Shown here: piece by piece, positions 1-8,331 of the stretch
Layout of the letters: the number at the start of each line of letters is the position of its first letter
Numbering within the stretch: the first letter of the stretch is position 1
Made by a program: the position numbers and the translations under genes
The notes under the pieces: model-generated
What the model saw: the letters and a program-made list of their open reading frames with translations, nothing else
The model's database searches: none
Told to the model about the DNA's origin: nothing
From: Chloroflexota bacterium
GTDB lineage: Bacteria; Chloroflexota; UBA6077; FW602-bin22
Direction of reading: 5' to 3'
DNA: 64,000 bases
Assembly: GCA_004297775.1 (NCBI GenBank)
Contig: SCUE01000032.1
Location: 1 to 64,000, forward strand

Positions 1-170
1 GGTCGGCGTGTCGGTCGGCGTATCCGTCGGTGTTTCGGTCGGCGTATCCGTGGTCGTGCTCTGCGGCGTGTCCGTCGGCGTGTCCGTCGGCGTGAACGTT
101 GGCGTGTCGGTCGGGGTGTCCGTCGGCGTGTCGGTCGGCGTATCCGTCAGTGTGACCGTTGCGACTACCT
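1..170. repeat. tandem 12-bp repeat coding for TPTDTP units
   Basis: Imperfect tandem copies of a 12-bp unit close to ggcgtgtcggtc continue beyond the left edge. A sparser, diverged version extends to about position 330. On the coding (minus) strand they give Thr-Pro-Thr-Asp. The unit length is a multiple of three, so copy-number change would keep the frame of the surface protein. Confidence 0.85.
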
Positions 171-831
171 CTGGTGTCTCCGACGGCGTCGCGGTGTCGC
201 TCGGTGTCGGCGTCGACGACGGCGTGTCGGTCGGCGTAGCAGTCCAGGTCGGCGCGATCGTCGGCGTAAACGTGTCGGTCGGCGTCGGACTGATCGTCGG
301 CGTCGCGCTGATCGTCGGCGTCAAGCTCGGCGTCGTTGAAAGCGTGCCCGTCGCGATGACCGTCTGCGGCGGGATCGCCGTCGTCGTCGCCGTCGGCGTC
401 CCCTGTTGCGCCGTCACCAGCACCTGCGTCCGGAATATATCGCGGGTGTTCGATGCCCTATCCCGGACCTGGACCGATATCGGGTACACACCCGGTAGGA
501 TCCGCGCGGGAGCGGTGATCCGCAGCTTCACAACCGCGGGAGAGAAGGCGTCGATCTTACCGGTCGGCAAGCTCACCGGCGACACCATCACGCCGCGGGA
601 CCAGAAAGTCACCTGGGCATTTCTGATTTCCGCGGTCGGGTGGAACGGCACGTCGAAATCGCGGACGAGACCCAGTCCCACCGTGCCAAGACGAATCTGC
701 AAATCGGGTGGCAGATCGAAGATGACGCGACCTCGGCGATTTGCCTGCGCATCGGCCGCGACCGGCACAAGCAAGTTCAGAAGCATGGCTATCGCCAGCG
801 CTAAGCGCGCCAGTTTCGCCAGCCTAGCCAC
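1..831 (-). CDS. exported Thr-Pro-repeat surface protein, 3' end outside window
   Basis: The gene reads leftwards and runs off the window edge. GTG at 831 is the only start codon after an in-frame TAG at about 861. Residues 1-31 form a signal peptide: basic start ([10 protein letters not shown]), hydrophobic core, cleavage motif AQA. Residues 32 to about 135 form a beta-rich domain (for example [14 protein letters not shown], then [14 protein letters not shown]) that resembles an extracellular immunoglobulin-like or NEW3-like fold. I do not recognise the family. From about residue 138 on the protein is Thr/Pro/Ser/Asp low-complexity sequence built on TPTDTPT units, a common spacer in exported proteins of Chloroflexota and other Gram-positives. 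It is probably cell-wall or surface exposed. Function unknown. The opposite strand is also open here (Val-Gly-Val-Ser repeats) but is only a mirror of the repeat. Confidence 0.8.
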   Translation of the reverse strand, partial: MARLAKLARLALAIAMLLNLLVPVAADAQANRRGRVIFDLPPDLQIRLGTVGLGLVRDFDVPFHPTAEIRNAQVTFWSRGVMVSPVSLPTGKIDAFSPAVVKLRITAPARILPGVYPISVQVRDRASNTRDIFRTQVLVTAQQGTPTATTTAIPPQTVIATGTLSTTPSLTPTISATPTISPTPTDTFTPTIAPTWTATPTDTPSSTPTPSDTATPSETPEVVATVTLTDTPTDTPTDTPTDTPTFTPTDTPTDTPQSTTTDTPTETPTDTPTDTPT

Positions 832-966
832 CGAACCGCACCACCCCGACGCGAGGACGCACTAATCCCCCAAGCTTCGGAAACTACGGGCGACAACGGG
901 GCAGAACAATGACCCATTGGTCCTAAGCGCCATTTGGCGTCGAATCCGGCCGGTCGCCGACGCGTT

Positions 967-1809
967 TTACCGCAGCAACCAGCCGTTCAAGGTCGGCAAA
1001 TCCGGCGCGATGAGATGGGGCCGAGCGTCGCCGGTCGCGGCCACTCCCGACGCCCGATCGAAGTCACCGGTCGTCACCAGCACCGCCCACATATTCGCCT
1101 GGCGCGCGGCCGGAACATCCGAGTCAATCCGATCGCCGACGTGGATCGACAGGTCGGCCACGCAACCCATCTTGCGGAGCGCCTGAATCATCAACTCCGG
1201 CGCCGGCTTCCCGATGTTGAACGGGTCACGCCCCGTTGCGACGCGTATCGCCGCCGCCAGCGCGCCCGCGCCAGGAATCGCGCCCGTCTCGGTGGGCACG
1301 GTCGCATCCATATTCGCGACGACAAACTGGGCGCCGCGTCGAATCGCGTTGCAGGCGTGAAACAACCGTTGAAACGTCAGTTGGCGGTTCACGCCAACGG
1401 CCACATACTCGGCGCGATCCTCGTCATCGGTCAGACGACACCCGCCGGCGATGAGGCAATCGCGCTGATCGCGATCGCCGACCGGATAGACCAGTGGCTG
1501 GCCGGAACGGCCGTGCGTCCCGGCGTGATCGCGCGCGATGAACGCCGCCATCGCATCGGCCGCGGTGAGGACGTTGGCATCACCAACCGGCAAGCCGATC
1601 GCGCGAAAGTGCGCCGCGGCCCGTTGGGCGGTCTGACGGCTATTGTTCGTCACGATCTGCCAGGGAATGCCCCGCGCATCGAGTCCGCGAAGCAAGTCGG
1701 CCGCGCCTGGCAGCGCGTTTCGCCCGCGGTGCAGAACGCCGTCGGCATCCAGCGTCACCCCGGCTGGCTTCACATCGCGCAATCGTTCGTCCAAGTACTC
1801 GATGGTCAT
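967..1809 (-). CDS. HAD-superfamily hydrolase, NagD/phosphoglycolate phosphatase-like (class IIA)
   Basis: A haloacid-dehalogenase-fold phosphatase of about 280 residues, the usual size for the NagD-like class IIA group. Motif I is LDADGVL (nucleophile Asp followed by DADG), motif II is the TNN in WQIVTNNSRQ, motif III contains the Lys of FNIGKPAPE, and motif IV is VGDRIDSD near residue 230. The cap sits between motifs II and III. These enzymes dephosphorylate small phosphate esters such as 2-phosphoglycolate or nucleoside monophosphates; the substrate cannot be told here. The frame is open to 1881, but ATG at 1809 (or 1812) follows a GGAGA with proper spacing, so I use 1809. It stands alone, divergent from the operon starting at 2048. 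Confidence 0.85.
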   Translation of the reverse strand: MTIEYLDERLRDVKPAGVTLDADGVLHRGRNALPGAADLLRGLDARGIPWQIVTNNSRQTAQRAAAHFRAIGLPVGDANVLTAADAMAAFIARDHAGTHGRSGQPLVYPVGDRDQRDCLIAGGCRLTDDEDRAEYVAVGVNRQLTFQRLFHACNAIRRGAQFVVANMDATVPTETGAIPGAGALAAAIRVATGRDPFNIGKPAPELMIQALRKMGCVADLSIHVGDRIDSDVPAARQANMWAVLVTTGDFDRASGVAATGDARPHLIAPDLPTLNGWLLR

Positions 1810-2032
1810 CATTCTCCGGCCTTCAGGCCTATCCCTTCCCATGTATTCGTTCGCGCCACTGTTGCTCGCGTCCGAGACCATTCACCGTGCGCCGATCTGA
1901 ACTCATCCGCGTGGAGTAGGAGCGTCGAGTCAGTTGCCGCCGCTGTCGAGTGGAGTTGGCGCACGCGTTTCTGGAGTCGAATGGTACGCCGGCCGGAGTG
2001 TGATCGGTCGCGACCGTTCCTCATCGCGTCGC

Positions 2033-2038
2033 TACAAT
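2033..2038 (+). promoter_or_regulatory. -10 box TACAAT, 9 bases before ATG (leaderless)
   Basis: TACAAT lies 9 bases upstream of the ATG at 2048 with no Shine-Dalgarno sequence between. Transcription would start at or next to the start codon. No convincing -35 is visible. Confidence 0.5.
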
Positions 2039-2047
2039 CGGCCGTCG

Positions 2048-3409
2048 ATGCTCACGCCGGTCGCGATCATCCTGGCCGGTGGCGCGAATCGCCGCTTCTG
2101 GCCGCTCACTCAGAAATCGCTCCTCTCATTCGGCAACGACACGCTGCTCGATCGACGCATTGACGAGTTGGCGCGCGCCGGGTTCAGCGATGTCATCCTC
2201 GTGGCGAATCCCGACAACGCCGATCGGATGCGGGAAGCGGCTTCGCGCGCGTCCGGTCGGGCACACGTCGTCATTCAAGCCGAACCCTTTGGCATGGGCG
2301 ATGCCGTTCTCCAGTGCGCCACGCTGCTCGAGGGTCTCTACGCGTCGTCACCCGTCTTCGTGAATCAAGTTCACGACCTCGTCGATCCAGCCATTTTCAG
2401 GACCATCCGTGGGCGACTGGATGCCGATGACGCCGATGCCTTCGTCGTCGGTGTGCGGCTGGACCGTTACTTCCCGGGCGGATATCTCAGCGTCTCAGGT
2501 GACCTCGCCACGTCGGTCGTCGAGAAACCACCGCCGGGCACCGAACCGAGCAATCTCATGAAAATCGTCGCCGACCTCGTCCGCGAGCCGCACGCACTTC
2601 TCACGGCACTTCGGGCGGTCAATCCCAATCCATCCGACCAGTACGAACAGGCATGGGCACAACTGATGGCCAACCGCCGCGTTCGGATCGTTAGCTACGA
2701 CGGGCCGTGGGTTCCGATCAAGTACGCCTGGGATGTGTTGCGCGCGACGGCCCTGATCCTCGATGGCCTGCCAGCCGGCCTCGAACGAGCCGATGATGTC
2801 GTCATTCATCCGCACGCGACCGTGTCCGGCCACGTCCGCCTCGGTCGCGGCGTGAAGATCTTCGCGGGTGGTGCCGTCGTTGGTCCGGCGATCATCGGCG
2901 ACGGCACGATCATCGGAAACGGCGCGCTCGTTCGCGGCTCGATCGTCGGCGCACGCTGCATCGTCGGATTCGGGGCCGAGATTGCCCGTTCCTATGTCGG
3001 GAACGGCTGCGAGTTCCACACGAATTACGTGGGTGATTCCGTGCTCGGCGACGACGTGGCGTTCGGGTCCGGCACGGTCACGGCGAACCTCCGCCTCGAC
3101 GAGCGATCCATCCGCATCGCGGTCGACGGATCGCGCGTCGATACCGGAATGACGAAGATCGGCGCCCTCATCGGCGCGCACGCGCGAACGGGCATCAACG
3201 TCTCGCTGATGCCCGGCGTCCGCATCGGATCCGGCTCGGCGGTTGGCCCGGGCGTTCACCTGCATCGTGACGTACCGAATGGCCGTCTCGTCACCGCCAG
3301 ACAGGACCTCGAGGATCGACCAAACCCATTCACGATTGACGGTGACGGCCGCGGCCGATTCCGTAACGCAATTCGAAACGCCTCGAGCGCGGTCGAGAAG
3401 CACGCCTGA
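2048..3409 (+). CDS. sugar-1-phosphate nucleotidyltransferase with left-handed beta-helix (GlmU/ADP-glucose pyrophosphorylase-like)
   Basis: A 453-residue two-domain protein. Residues 1 to about 235 form a GT-A-type nucleotidyltransferase domain beginning PVAIILAGGANRRFWPLTQK. The usual GxGTR...PK signature is changed to GANRR...QK but keeps the Arg and Lys. NQVHDLVD occupies the place of the metal-binding GD. From about residue 240 there are hexapeptide repeats of left-handed beta-helix type (IIGDGTIIGNGALV). The family transfers NMP from an NTP to a sugar phosphate; the acyltransferase-like helix may be catalytic as in GlmU or only structural. First gene of an operon with a phosphofructokinase (2-base gap) and a PP2C phosphatase, which suggests sugar-phosphate or glycogen metabolism. 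Exact substrate unknown. Confidence 0.82.
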   Translation: MLTPVAIILAGGANRRFWPLTQKSLLSFGNDTLLDRRIDELARAGFSDVILVANPDNADRMREAASRASGRAHVVIQAEPFGMGDAVLQCATLLEGLYASSPVFVNQVHDLVDPAIFRTIRGRLDADDADAFVVGVRLDRYFPGGYLSVSGDLATSVVEKPPPGTEPSNLMKIVADLVREPHALLTALRAVNPNPSDQYEQAWAQLMANRRVRIVSYDGPWVPIKYAWDVLRATALILDGLPAGLERADDVVIHPHATVSGHVRLGRGVKIFAGGAVVGPAIIGDGTIIGNGALVRGSIVGARCIVGFGAEIARSYVGNGCEFHTNYVGDSVLGDDVAFGSGTVTANLRLDERSIRIAVDGSRVDTGMTKIGALIGAHARTGINVSLMPGVRIGSGSAVGPGVHLHRDVPNGRLVTARQDLEDRPNPFTIDGDGRGRFRNAIRNASSAVEKHA

Positions 3410-3411
3410 GC

Positions 3412-4620
3412 GTGGCCGACCTCCTCGTTATTCAATCAGGCGGCTGCACCGCCGCGATGAACGCCAGCCTGGCCGGAGTCATGCGATCCGCCGCGCGTTC
3501 GCGGCGGATCGCCCGCGTGCTTGGCAGCTATCGCGGCGTCCTCGGACTGCTCCGGGGCGAACTCATCGACCTGTCCGAGCAGAGACTCGATCTCGATCGC
3601 GTTCGCCACACCCCGGCCGCGTTGCTCGGCTCGGCTCGGCACAGACTGCTACCCGACGACATTGACCGCGCCCTCGACACGATCCGTCGGCTCGATGTTC
3701 GCTTCGTCCACGTCATCGGCGGCAACGATTCGGCGGACACCGGCCATCGCCTCGCCACGGCCGCCGCCGAGCGCGGCTACGAGCTTTTCGTCGTGACGAT
3801 CCCGAAGACAGTCGACAACGATCTGCCCGAAACCGACCATACGCCCGGTTACGGCTCAGCCGCGCGTTTCGTCGCGCAGGCGGTCATGGATGCTGGCCGC
3901 GACACCGAATCGATCTCGTCCGTCGATCCGGTCAAGATCATCGAAATCGGCGGTCGCGACGCTGGGTGGCTCACGATCGCCGCCGGGGTCGGCCGACGCG
4001 ATGAACAGGACGCGCCGCACCTGATGTATATCCCGGAAACGCCGTTCTCGGTCGAGGGCTTCCTCGATGACGTTCAACGAACATTCGATCGACACGGCCG
4101 AGCGGTGATCGCGCTCTCCGAGGCAGTTCGCGACCGCAATGGCGTGTACATTCATGCCAACGGTTCCGATCTGTACACCGATTCGTTCGGGCATCGTCAG
4201 TTGGGCGGCGTCGCGGCGATGCTCTGCGATCGCGTCGCCCACGACCTCGGAATCAAGGCGAAGTTCGACAAGCCGGGCACGATCCAGCGCATGCTGACCG
4301 CTTGCCACTCCACAGTCGATCTTGATGAAGCGGAGCGGCTCGGCACGGCCGCGGTCGAACGCGTTTTGGCCGGAGTCACGAACCGCATGGTCACGCTGCA
4401 CCGCGTCAGCGACGACCCCTATCACTGCGACATCGACGATGCACATTTACATGCGATCGCCAATCGAGTGCGGACCGTTCCCGCCGAGTTCGTCACCGAC
4501 GACGGTCACGCCATCACGAGCGCGTTTCGCCGCTACGCCGAGCCGCTGATCGGCGCCGCCTTGCCGGACTACCCACGTCTGGCGCGCCGTTTCATCACGA
4601 TCCCCTCATCGATCGTGTGA
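3412..4620 (+). CDS. 6-phosphofructokinase, PPi-type signature
   Basis: A PfkA-family kinase of 402 residues phosphorylating fructose 6-phosphate in glycolysis. The nucleotide/PPi loop is QSGGCTAAMN at residues 8-17. At 103-107 the family motif reads GGNDS, and at 131-137 PKTVDND. Asp at the second position of the first motif and Lys in PKT are the known markers of pyrophosphate-dependent enzymes, where ATP enzymes carry Gly at both places. So PPi use (reversible reaction) is inferred. The Asp that normally precedes is Asn here. IGGRDAGWL matches the usual MGRHAGWL substrate motif. Start is GTG, 2 bases after the previous stop, without its own clear ribosome binding site, so translation is probably coupled. 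Confidence 0.9.
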   Translation: MADLLVIQSGGCTAAMNASLAGVMRSAARSRRIARVLGSYRGVLGLLRGELIDLSEQRLDLDRVRHTPAALLGSARHRLLPDDIDRALDTIRRLDVRFVHVIGGNDSADTGHRLATAAAERGYELFVVTIPKTVDNDLPETDHTPGYGSAARFVAQAVMDAGRDTESISSVDPVKIIEIGGRDAGWLTIAAGVGRRDEQDAPHLMYIPETPFSVEGFLDDVQRTFDRHGRAVIALSEAVRDRNGVYIHANGSDLYTDSFGHRQLGGVAAMLCDRVAHDLGIKAKFDKPGTIQRMLTACHSTVDLDEAERLGTAAVERVLAGVTNRMVTLHRVSDDPYHCDIDDAHLHAIANRVRTVPAEFVTDDGHAITSAFRRYAEPLIGAALPDYPRLARRFITIPSSIV

Positions 4621-5459
4621 GGCCGCCGCGCTACGCCGCGCTGAGCATCGTCGGCGACCGCGATCGCCACCCGAACGAGGATGCCTGGGCGATCGGCGTT
4701 GGCGGTGAAACGTACGCCGTTTGCGATGGCGTCACGACGAGCCACTTGCCCGATGGCCGCTATCCGTCATGGGCGGGCGGCGGAGTCGCGGCCCACGTCG
4801 CCGCCGATGAGCTCGTTTCCCTGGACTCAAGTCCGCCCGGCGCGCGGCACGCATCTCCTCGCCAACACATCATTGCCGCGCTCGCCCGCGCCGACGCTCT
4901 CGTCGCAGGCCTGAATGCCAACCGCGACGATGGCCCGATCGATTTCGACCTCCACGACGCCTATTCGACGACCGCGGTCGTCGCCAATCTCGCCGACGGT
5001 CGTGTTCACGTCGCGTGCCTCGGCGACGCCGCGGCCATCCTCGCGCCGGCCCACGCTCCACCCTATCCACTCACGCGGTTTCAGACCGACGCGGCCGAGG
5101 CGATTCGCGACATCCTCCTCGCCGACGGCCGGGAGCCGCGCGAGCGGGCCAGCCTCTTCCGCCGCGAGCTTCGAAACCGTCCGTCGGCCTGGCGCAACCG
5201 AGCCGGTGTCGGCTACGGCGTTCTCGATGGCACGGGCCGCTATCGGCCAATGATCGAGTGGCGGCAAGCCCCGATCGGTCGAGGTGATCGGCTCTACATC
5301 GCGACCGACGCGGTCGGTCGCTGTCTGGCCGATCGGATCGAGCGCGGCGAGCCGTTGCCAACCGCACCCGAAGAGGTCATCGCCGTCACGCGCGCGTGGG
5401 AGCGTAGGACACGCGCGGCTTATCAGGACGACGCGACAGTTCTGATAGTCAGTCTGTAG
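4617..5459 (+). CDS. PP2C-family protein Ser/Thr phosphatase
   Basis: A metal-dependent (Mn/Mg) phosphatase of 280 residues. The signature metal ligands are visible: NEDAW near residue 20, VCDGVTTS near 37, IATDAVG near 225 and the C-terminal DDATVLIV. The N terminus begins directly at the PP2C fold, with no membrane segment or sensor domain, so it is a soluble enzyme. The GTG start overlaps the phosphofructokinase stop by four bases (GTGA), giving translational coupling. It may reverse phosphorylation of enzymes in the same operon, but no kinase gene lies in the window, so the partner is unknown. Confidence 0.85.
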   Translation: MRPPRYAALSIVGDRDRHPNEDAWAIGVGGETYAVCDGVTTSHLPDGRYPSWAGGGVAAHVAADELVSLDSSPPGARHASPRQHIIAALARADALVAGLNANRDDGPIDFDLHDAYSTTAVVANLADGRVHVACLGDAAAILAPAHAPPYPLTRFQTDAAEAIRDILLADGREPRERASLFRRELRNRPSAWRNRAGVGYGVLDGTGRYRPMIEWRQAPIGRGDRLYIATDAVGRCLADRIERGEPLPTAPEEVIAVTRAWERRTRAAYQDDATVLIVSL

Positions 5460-5483
5460 ACCGAGCGCGCGGTAACGTGCCTG

Positions 5484-6311
5484 TCAGCTATCCGGTACGA
5501 CGACGACTCCGGTCATGAACGTGTGAATCGCGCAGTAGAAGATGTACGTTCCAGGGGTCCACAGTTTCTCCGCGGGCGCTTCCGGTAGCGGCGTCGGCCG
5601 ATTCAGCGGCCGTAACGGAAACGGCTGCGCCAGACGCCCCGGATTCAGTTCGCCGATGATCGGTGAGAACGCTCCGCCGGTGGTCGGTTCCGTTCCAGGC
5701 GAGGTCGAGAACACGATGCTGTGGCGCAGCGTGCTCGAGTTCTGGAATTGAATCTGATTCTCTGCCTGGATGATCCGACGCCGCGGCACGAAACGAAAGT
5801 CCTGGATGATGATCGCCGGCTCGGTCGCCCGCGGCAGCGTCCACGGCGTCCCGTCGCGCACGAAAGCCAGCCTCCGTGTGCCGCGCGCCTCGCGCAACAG
5901 CAACGTCATCCGCACCGTCTTGCGCACGCGGTCGACATTGCCGGAGACGAATGCCGTTCGATTCGGGTCGAACCACCGCCACGAGACGCGCCGCGAGGTC
6001 ACGACCATGTCACGCGCCTCGGCCGCGACGGGGGTATGCAATGGATTCGCCGAGTAGTAGATGAACTTCCGGCTGGGCGGATCCACGTGCAGGCAATCAC
6101 GGTTCGCACTGGGATTCCCGCTGCAGGCCGCGACCGGTGTCGACGCGTTCTTCGGCGTGTTCGGAATCATCCAGACGTACGTTGGCGTCGTTGTGGCGAT
6201 CTGGGCGAGCGCGCTGGCTGCGTCAACCGAATCCGTGGGCCGCGCACCGAGAGCGAGAAACGACAACGTGACGAACGCGAAGAGCGCCGTCCAGAACCGT
6301 CCTCGCGTCAC
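5484..6311 (-). CDS. exported cupredoxin-domain protein
   Basis: A 275-residue secreted protein. Residues 1 to about 30 (RGRFWTALFAFVTLSFLALG) form a signal peptide. The C-terminal 110 residues form a plastocyanin-like cupredoxin: LRHSIVF gives the first His and FYCAIHTFMTG gives Cys, His and Met, a complete type-1 copper ligand set. The middle part (about 35-160) has a VRKTVRMTLLL strand-rich segment I do not recognise. It probably carries electrons or binds copper outside the membrane. The open frame extends to GTG 6338, but GTG at 6311 has a GGAGG about seven bases before it, so that start is used. Convergent with the PP2C gene. Confidence 0.8.
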   Translation of the reverse strand: MTRGRFWTALFAFVTLSFLALGARPTDSVDAASALAQIATTTPTYVWMIPNTPKNASTPVAACSGNPSANRDCLHVDPPSRKFIYYSANPLHTPVAAEARDMVVTSRRVSWRWFDPNRTAFVSGNVDRVRKTVRMTLLLREARGTRRLAFVRDGTPWTLPRATEPAIIIQDFRFVPRRRIIQAENQIQFQNSSTLRHSIVFSTSPGTEPTTGGAFSPIIGELNPGRLAQPFPLRPLNRPTPLPEAPAEKLWTPGTYIFYCAIHTFMTGVVVVPDS

Positions 6312-6400
6312 GCTTACCGCCTCCACCCGATCCAACACAACCGCGCATCAACACGACGGCCAAACCGACCCGCCAGTCTAATACTATTCTCGGCAGACCA

Positions 6401-7711
6401 ATGCGGCGCAATATCGACTTCGCATTTCTCCGCGGACTGCCCGGGCGGCGTGTCATCAACGCGGCATCCGGTACGACGCTCTTCTCATCCGGCGACGCCG
6501 CGCCCGATCTGCTGGTCGTCGCCTCGGGCCGCATCGAGTTGCGCTATGAGGGGCTGCCGATCGCTGAGTGTGGTCCCGGCGATCTGGTCGGCGAAATCGG
6601 CGCCCTCAACGGCGGCGGTCATAGCTACGTCGCAATAGCCACGGCGACCGCGACCTTGCTCGCGCTTCCGGTCGCGGTGATCCCGGAGGCCATCGAACGC
6701 TCGTCACGCTTCGCACTCGGCCTCGCCCAGACGTGCGCCGACCGCGCTCGCCAGATCGCCGATGCGATGTCCGCCACCCCGGGATATGAGACGATCGCGA
6801 CCTCGGAAGACGTGAATGGCGGGACGCCGCCGAATCCGCTGTCATCCGGATCGAGCCTCTTCGGACCTTCGATGCCGATCCCCGACGCCGAGACCACGCA
6901 GAATCTCCCCGCTCCCGACGGTACACCCGTTGCGTCATCTCTGCTCGACGACTCGTTTCTGCCGCCTTGGGAAGCCGACCGCCGTGCCGCCGAGCGCGCG
7001 CAGACCGCCAACGCCGCGATCGACAAATCGATTCCGCGTCCCGAGGCGTTCTGGGCCAAGTCCTTCACCTGTCCGATCTGCTCGGGCCGGTTTCAGGCGC
7101 AGACGCCCCGAGACCAGTTCATCGAGATCGCCAGTCGCGACTCCGACCTCATGGAGGTCCATCGCGGGATCAACTTGCTGCACTATGCCGTCAACGTCTG
7201 CCCGACCTGCTTCTTCGCCGCGTTCCCGGAGGATTTCTCGCGCGTGCCGGAAGCGGAGCGCACCGCGATCGAGCAAAGTCTGTCTCCCCTGCGACCGCGC
7301 GTCGCCGCGAACGACTTCTCGCTCTATCGCGATGCTCGTCTTGCCCAGGTCTCGTTCGAGCTCGCGATCGTCTGCTACGGCCCTCGCCGCGGTTCATACC
7401 GCAAGGTGGCCGGCCTCTACCATCGCCTTGCCTGGCTTGCCCGCCAGAGTGGCGACGCCGGTCGCGAATCCCGGTTCCTTGAGACCGCGATGCGCGGGTA
7501 CATCACGGTGCTTGAGAAGGGGCAGGTGGACGAGCCACGGACCGAGATCACGATGACATACCTGGTCGCGGAACTGGCTCGCCGCAATGGCGACACACCG
7601 ACCGCGTCGCGCTGGATCAGCCAACTACTTCAGGACCCGCGCCTGAGCGGCCACAAGATGATCGCCGACCTGGCGCGCGACTTACGCCAGAACCTCCGCG
7701 CCACCCGCTGA
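6401..7711 (+). CDS. cNMP-binding-fold plus DUF2225 protein
   Basis: A 436-residue soluble protein with two parts. Residues 1-125 have the Crp/CAP beta-roll: TLFSSGDAAPDLLVVASGRIEL, then GDLVGEIGAL at 60-69. In the phosphate-binding cassette the Arg that contacts the cyclic nucleotide phosphate in CAP is not present (GGGHSYVAIA follows), so true cNMP binding is doubtful. Residues 126-215 are a low-complexity linker. Residues 216-436 match DUF2225: zinc-ribbon-like CPIC at 224-227 and CPTC at 267-270, then helical TPR-like repeats. No DNA-binding HTH follows the beta-roll. A TACTAT box lies 13 bases before the ATG. Function unknown. The only cyclase gene in the window is at 24243. Confidence 0.8.
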   Translation: MRRNIDFAFLRGLPGRRVINAASGTTLFSSGDAAPDLLVVASGRIELRYEGLPIAECGPGDLVGEIGALNGGGHSYVAIATATATLLALPVAVIPEAIERSSRFALGLAQTCADRARQIADAMSATPGYETIATSEDVNGGTPPNPLSSGSSLFGPSMPIPDAETTQNLPAPDGTPVASSLLDDSFLPPWEADRRAAERAQTANAAIDKSIPRPEAFWAKSFTCPICSGRFQAQTPRDQFIEIASRDSDLMEVHRGINLLHYAVNVCPTCFFAAFPEDFSRVPEAERTAIEQSLSPLRPRVAANDFSLYRDARLAQVSFELAIVCYGPRRGSYRKVAGLYHRLAWLARQSGDAGRESRFLETAMRGYITVLEKGQVDEPRTEITMTYLVAELARRNGDTPTASRWISQLLQDPRLSGHKMIADLARDLRQNLRATR

Positions 7712-7713
7712 CA

Positions 7714-7803
7714 TCACGCCGTGTACGGGCCATCCGCGCTCTCGCGCAGGTACATGCCCGGGTTCTCTCCGCTCCAATCGACGTGGCCGTTGAATACTGT
7801 CAC
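7714..7803 (-). CDS. 29-residue small protein
   Basis: A GTG-initiated frame of 29 codons in the gap between two larger genes. A perfect GGAGG (7810-7814) lies six bases before the start, and a TAGAAT box (7821-7826) lies upstream on the same strand. The peptide is acidic and polar (VDWSGENPGMYLRES, then DGPYTA), with no membrane helix. It is divergent from the ABM monooxygenase, with 39 bases between the starts. I do not recognise the family. The strong translation signals are the main support. Confidence 0.45.
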   Translation of the reverse strand: MTVFNGHVDWSGENPGMYLRESADGPYTA

Positions 7804-7842
7804 GTGTATCCTCCGCCGGCATTCTACAGGTGAGGTGACGCA

Positions 7843-8154
7843 ATGCTGACTCTGTTCGTAACCGTCAACGTCAAGCCGGAACATCGCGAGGAAGTCCTGA
7901 AGGGTATCCATGTCGACGCCCACGGCGCCCAGCACAACGAGCCGGGCTGCCTTCGCTTCGACGTCATCCAGGACCAGAACGACCAGAACCGCTTCTACTT
8001 CTACGAGGTGTACAAGGATCAGGCCGCGTTCGACGCGCACCTGAAGGCGCCGCACTTCCCGGCCTGGCGCGACATCCCGAAGGAGTACTTCTCGGCCGCA
8101 ACCTCGGTCGTGCGCGGCCACAACATCTCGCCGACCGACGCGGACTACAGATAA
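7843..8154 (+). CDS. antibiotic-biosynthesis-monooxygenase (ABM) domain protein, YgiN-like
   Basis: A 103-residue single-domain protein of the dimeric ferredoxin-like ABM fold. Typical features are the N-terminal strand LTLFVTVNVKPEH, the NEPGCLRFDVIQD segment near residue 40, FYFYEVYKDQAAFDAHL near 60, and the HFPAW helix. The length is usual for YgiN-type quinol monooxygenases or haem-independent oxygenases. A GGTGAGGTG ribosome binding site precedes the ATG. It could act on quinols or phenolic compounds; the substrate is not predictable. A stem-loop directly follows the stop codon. Confidence 0.85.
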   Translation: MLTLFVTVNVKPEHREEVLKGIHVDAHGAQHNEPGCLRFDVIQDQNDQNRFYFYEVYKDQAAFDAHLKAPHFPAWRDIPKEYFSAATSVVRGHNISPTDADYR

Positions 8155-8161
8155 GAATGAG

Positions 8162-8194
8162 GACAGGTGACACGATTTCGTCGTGCCACCTGTC
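8162..8194. terminator. stem-loop after the ABM gene
   Basis: A 14-bp stem with one mismatch (gacaggtgacacga pairs with tcgtgccacctgtc) around the loop tttcg, 7 bases after the stop codon at 8154. No T run follows, so it is a terminator or mRNA-end hairpin of non-canonical type. It may serve both convergent genes. Confidence 0.55.
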
Positions 8195-8331
8195 GGGGGC
8201 TACGCGGACGGAGCGACTCGCGTGGGCACGCCGCGACCACGCGCCACGGCCATCGTAACGATTCGTCGGCGGAGCGAATCGCCCCCCGCGCGAATTCGCC
8301 GGTCGGCGCGCCGGTTACGGCGTTCCGGCCT

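Noticed and set aside
1-170. Short direct repeats that might suggest a CRISPR array
   Set aside because: The units are 12 bp, without spacers, and code for TPTD units; no cas genes.
8-865. Long + strand frame with Val-Gly-Val-Ser repeats
   Set aside because: It is the mirror of the Thr-Pro repeat gene on the minus strand, which has a signal peptide and a sensible start.
934-2163. Arg-rich + strand frame of 409 codons
   Set aside because: It covers the HAD phosphatase on the opposite strand and has no recognisable domain; typical for high-GC shadows.
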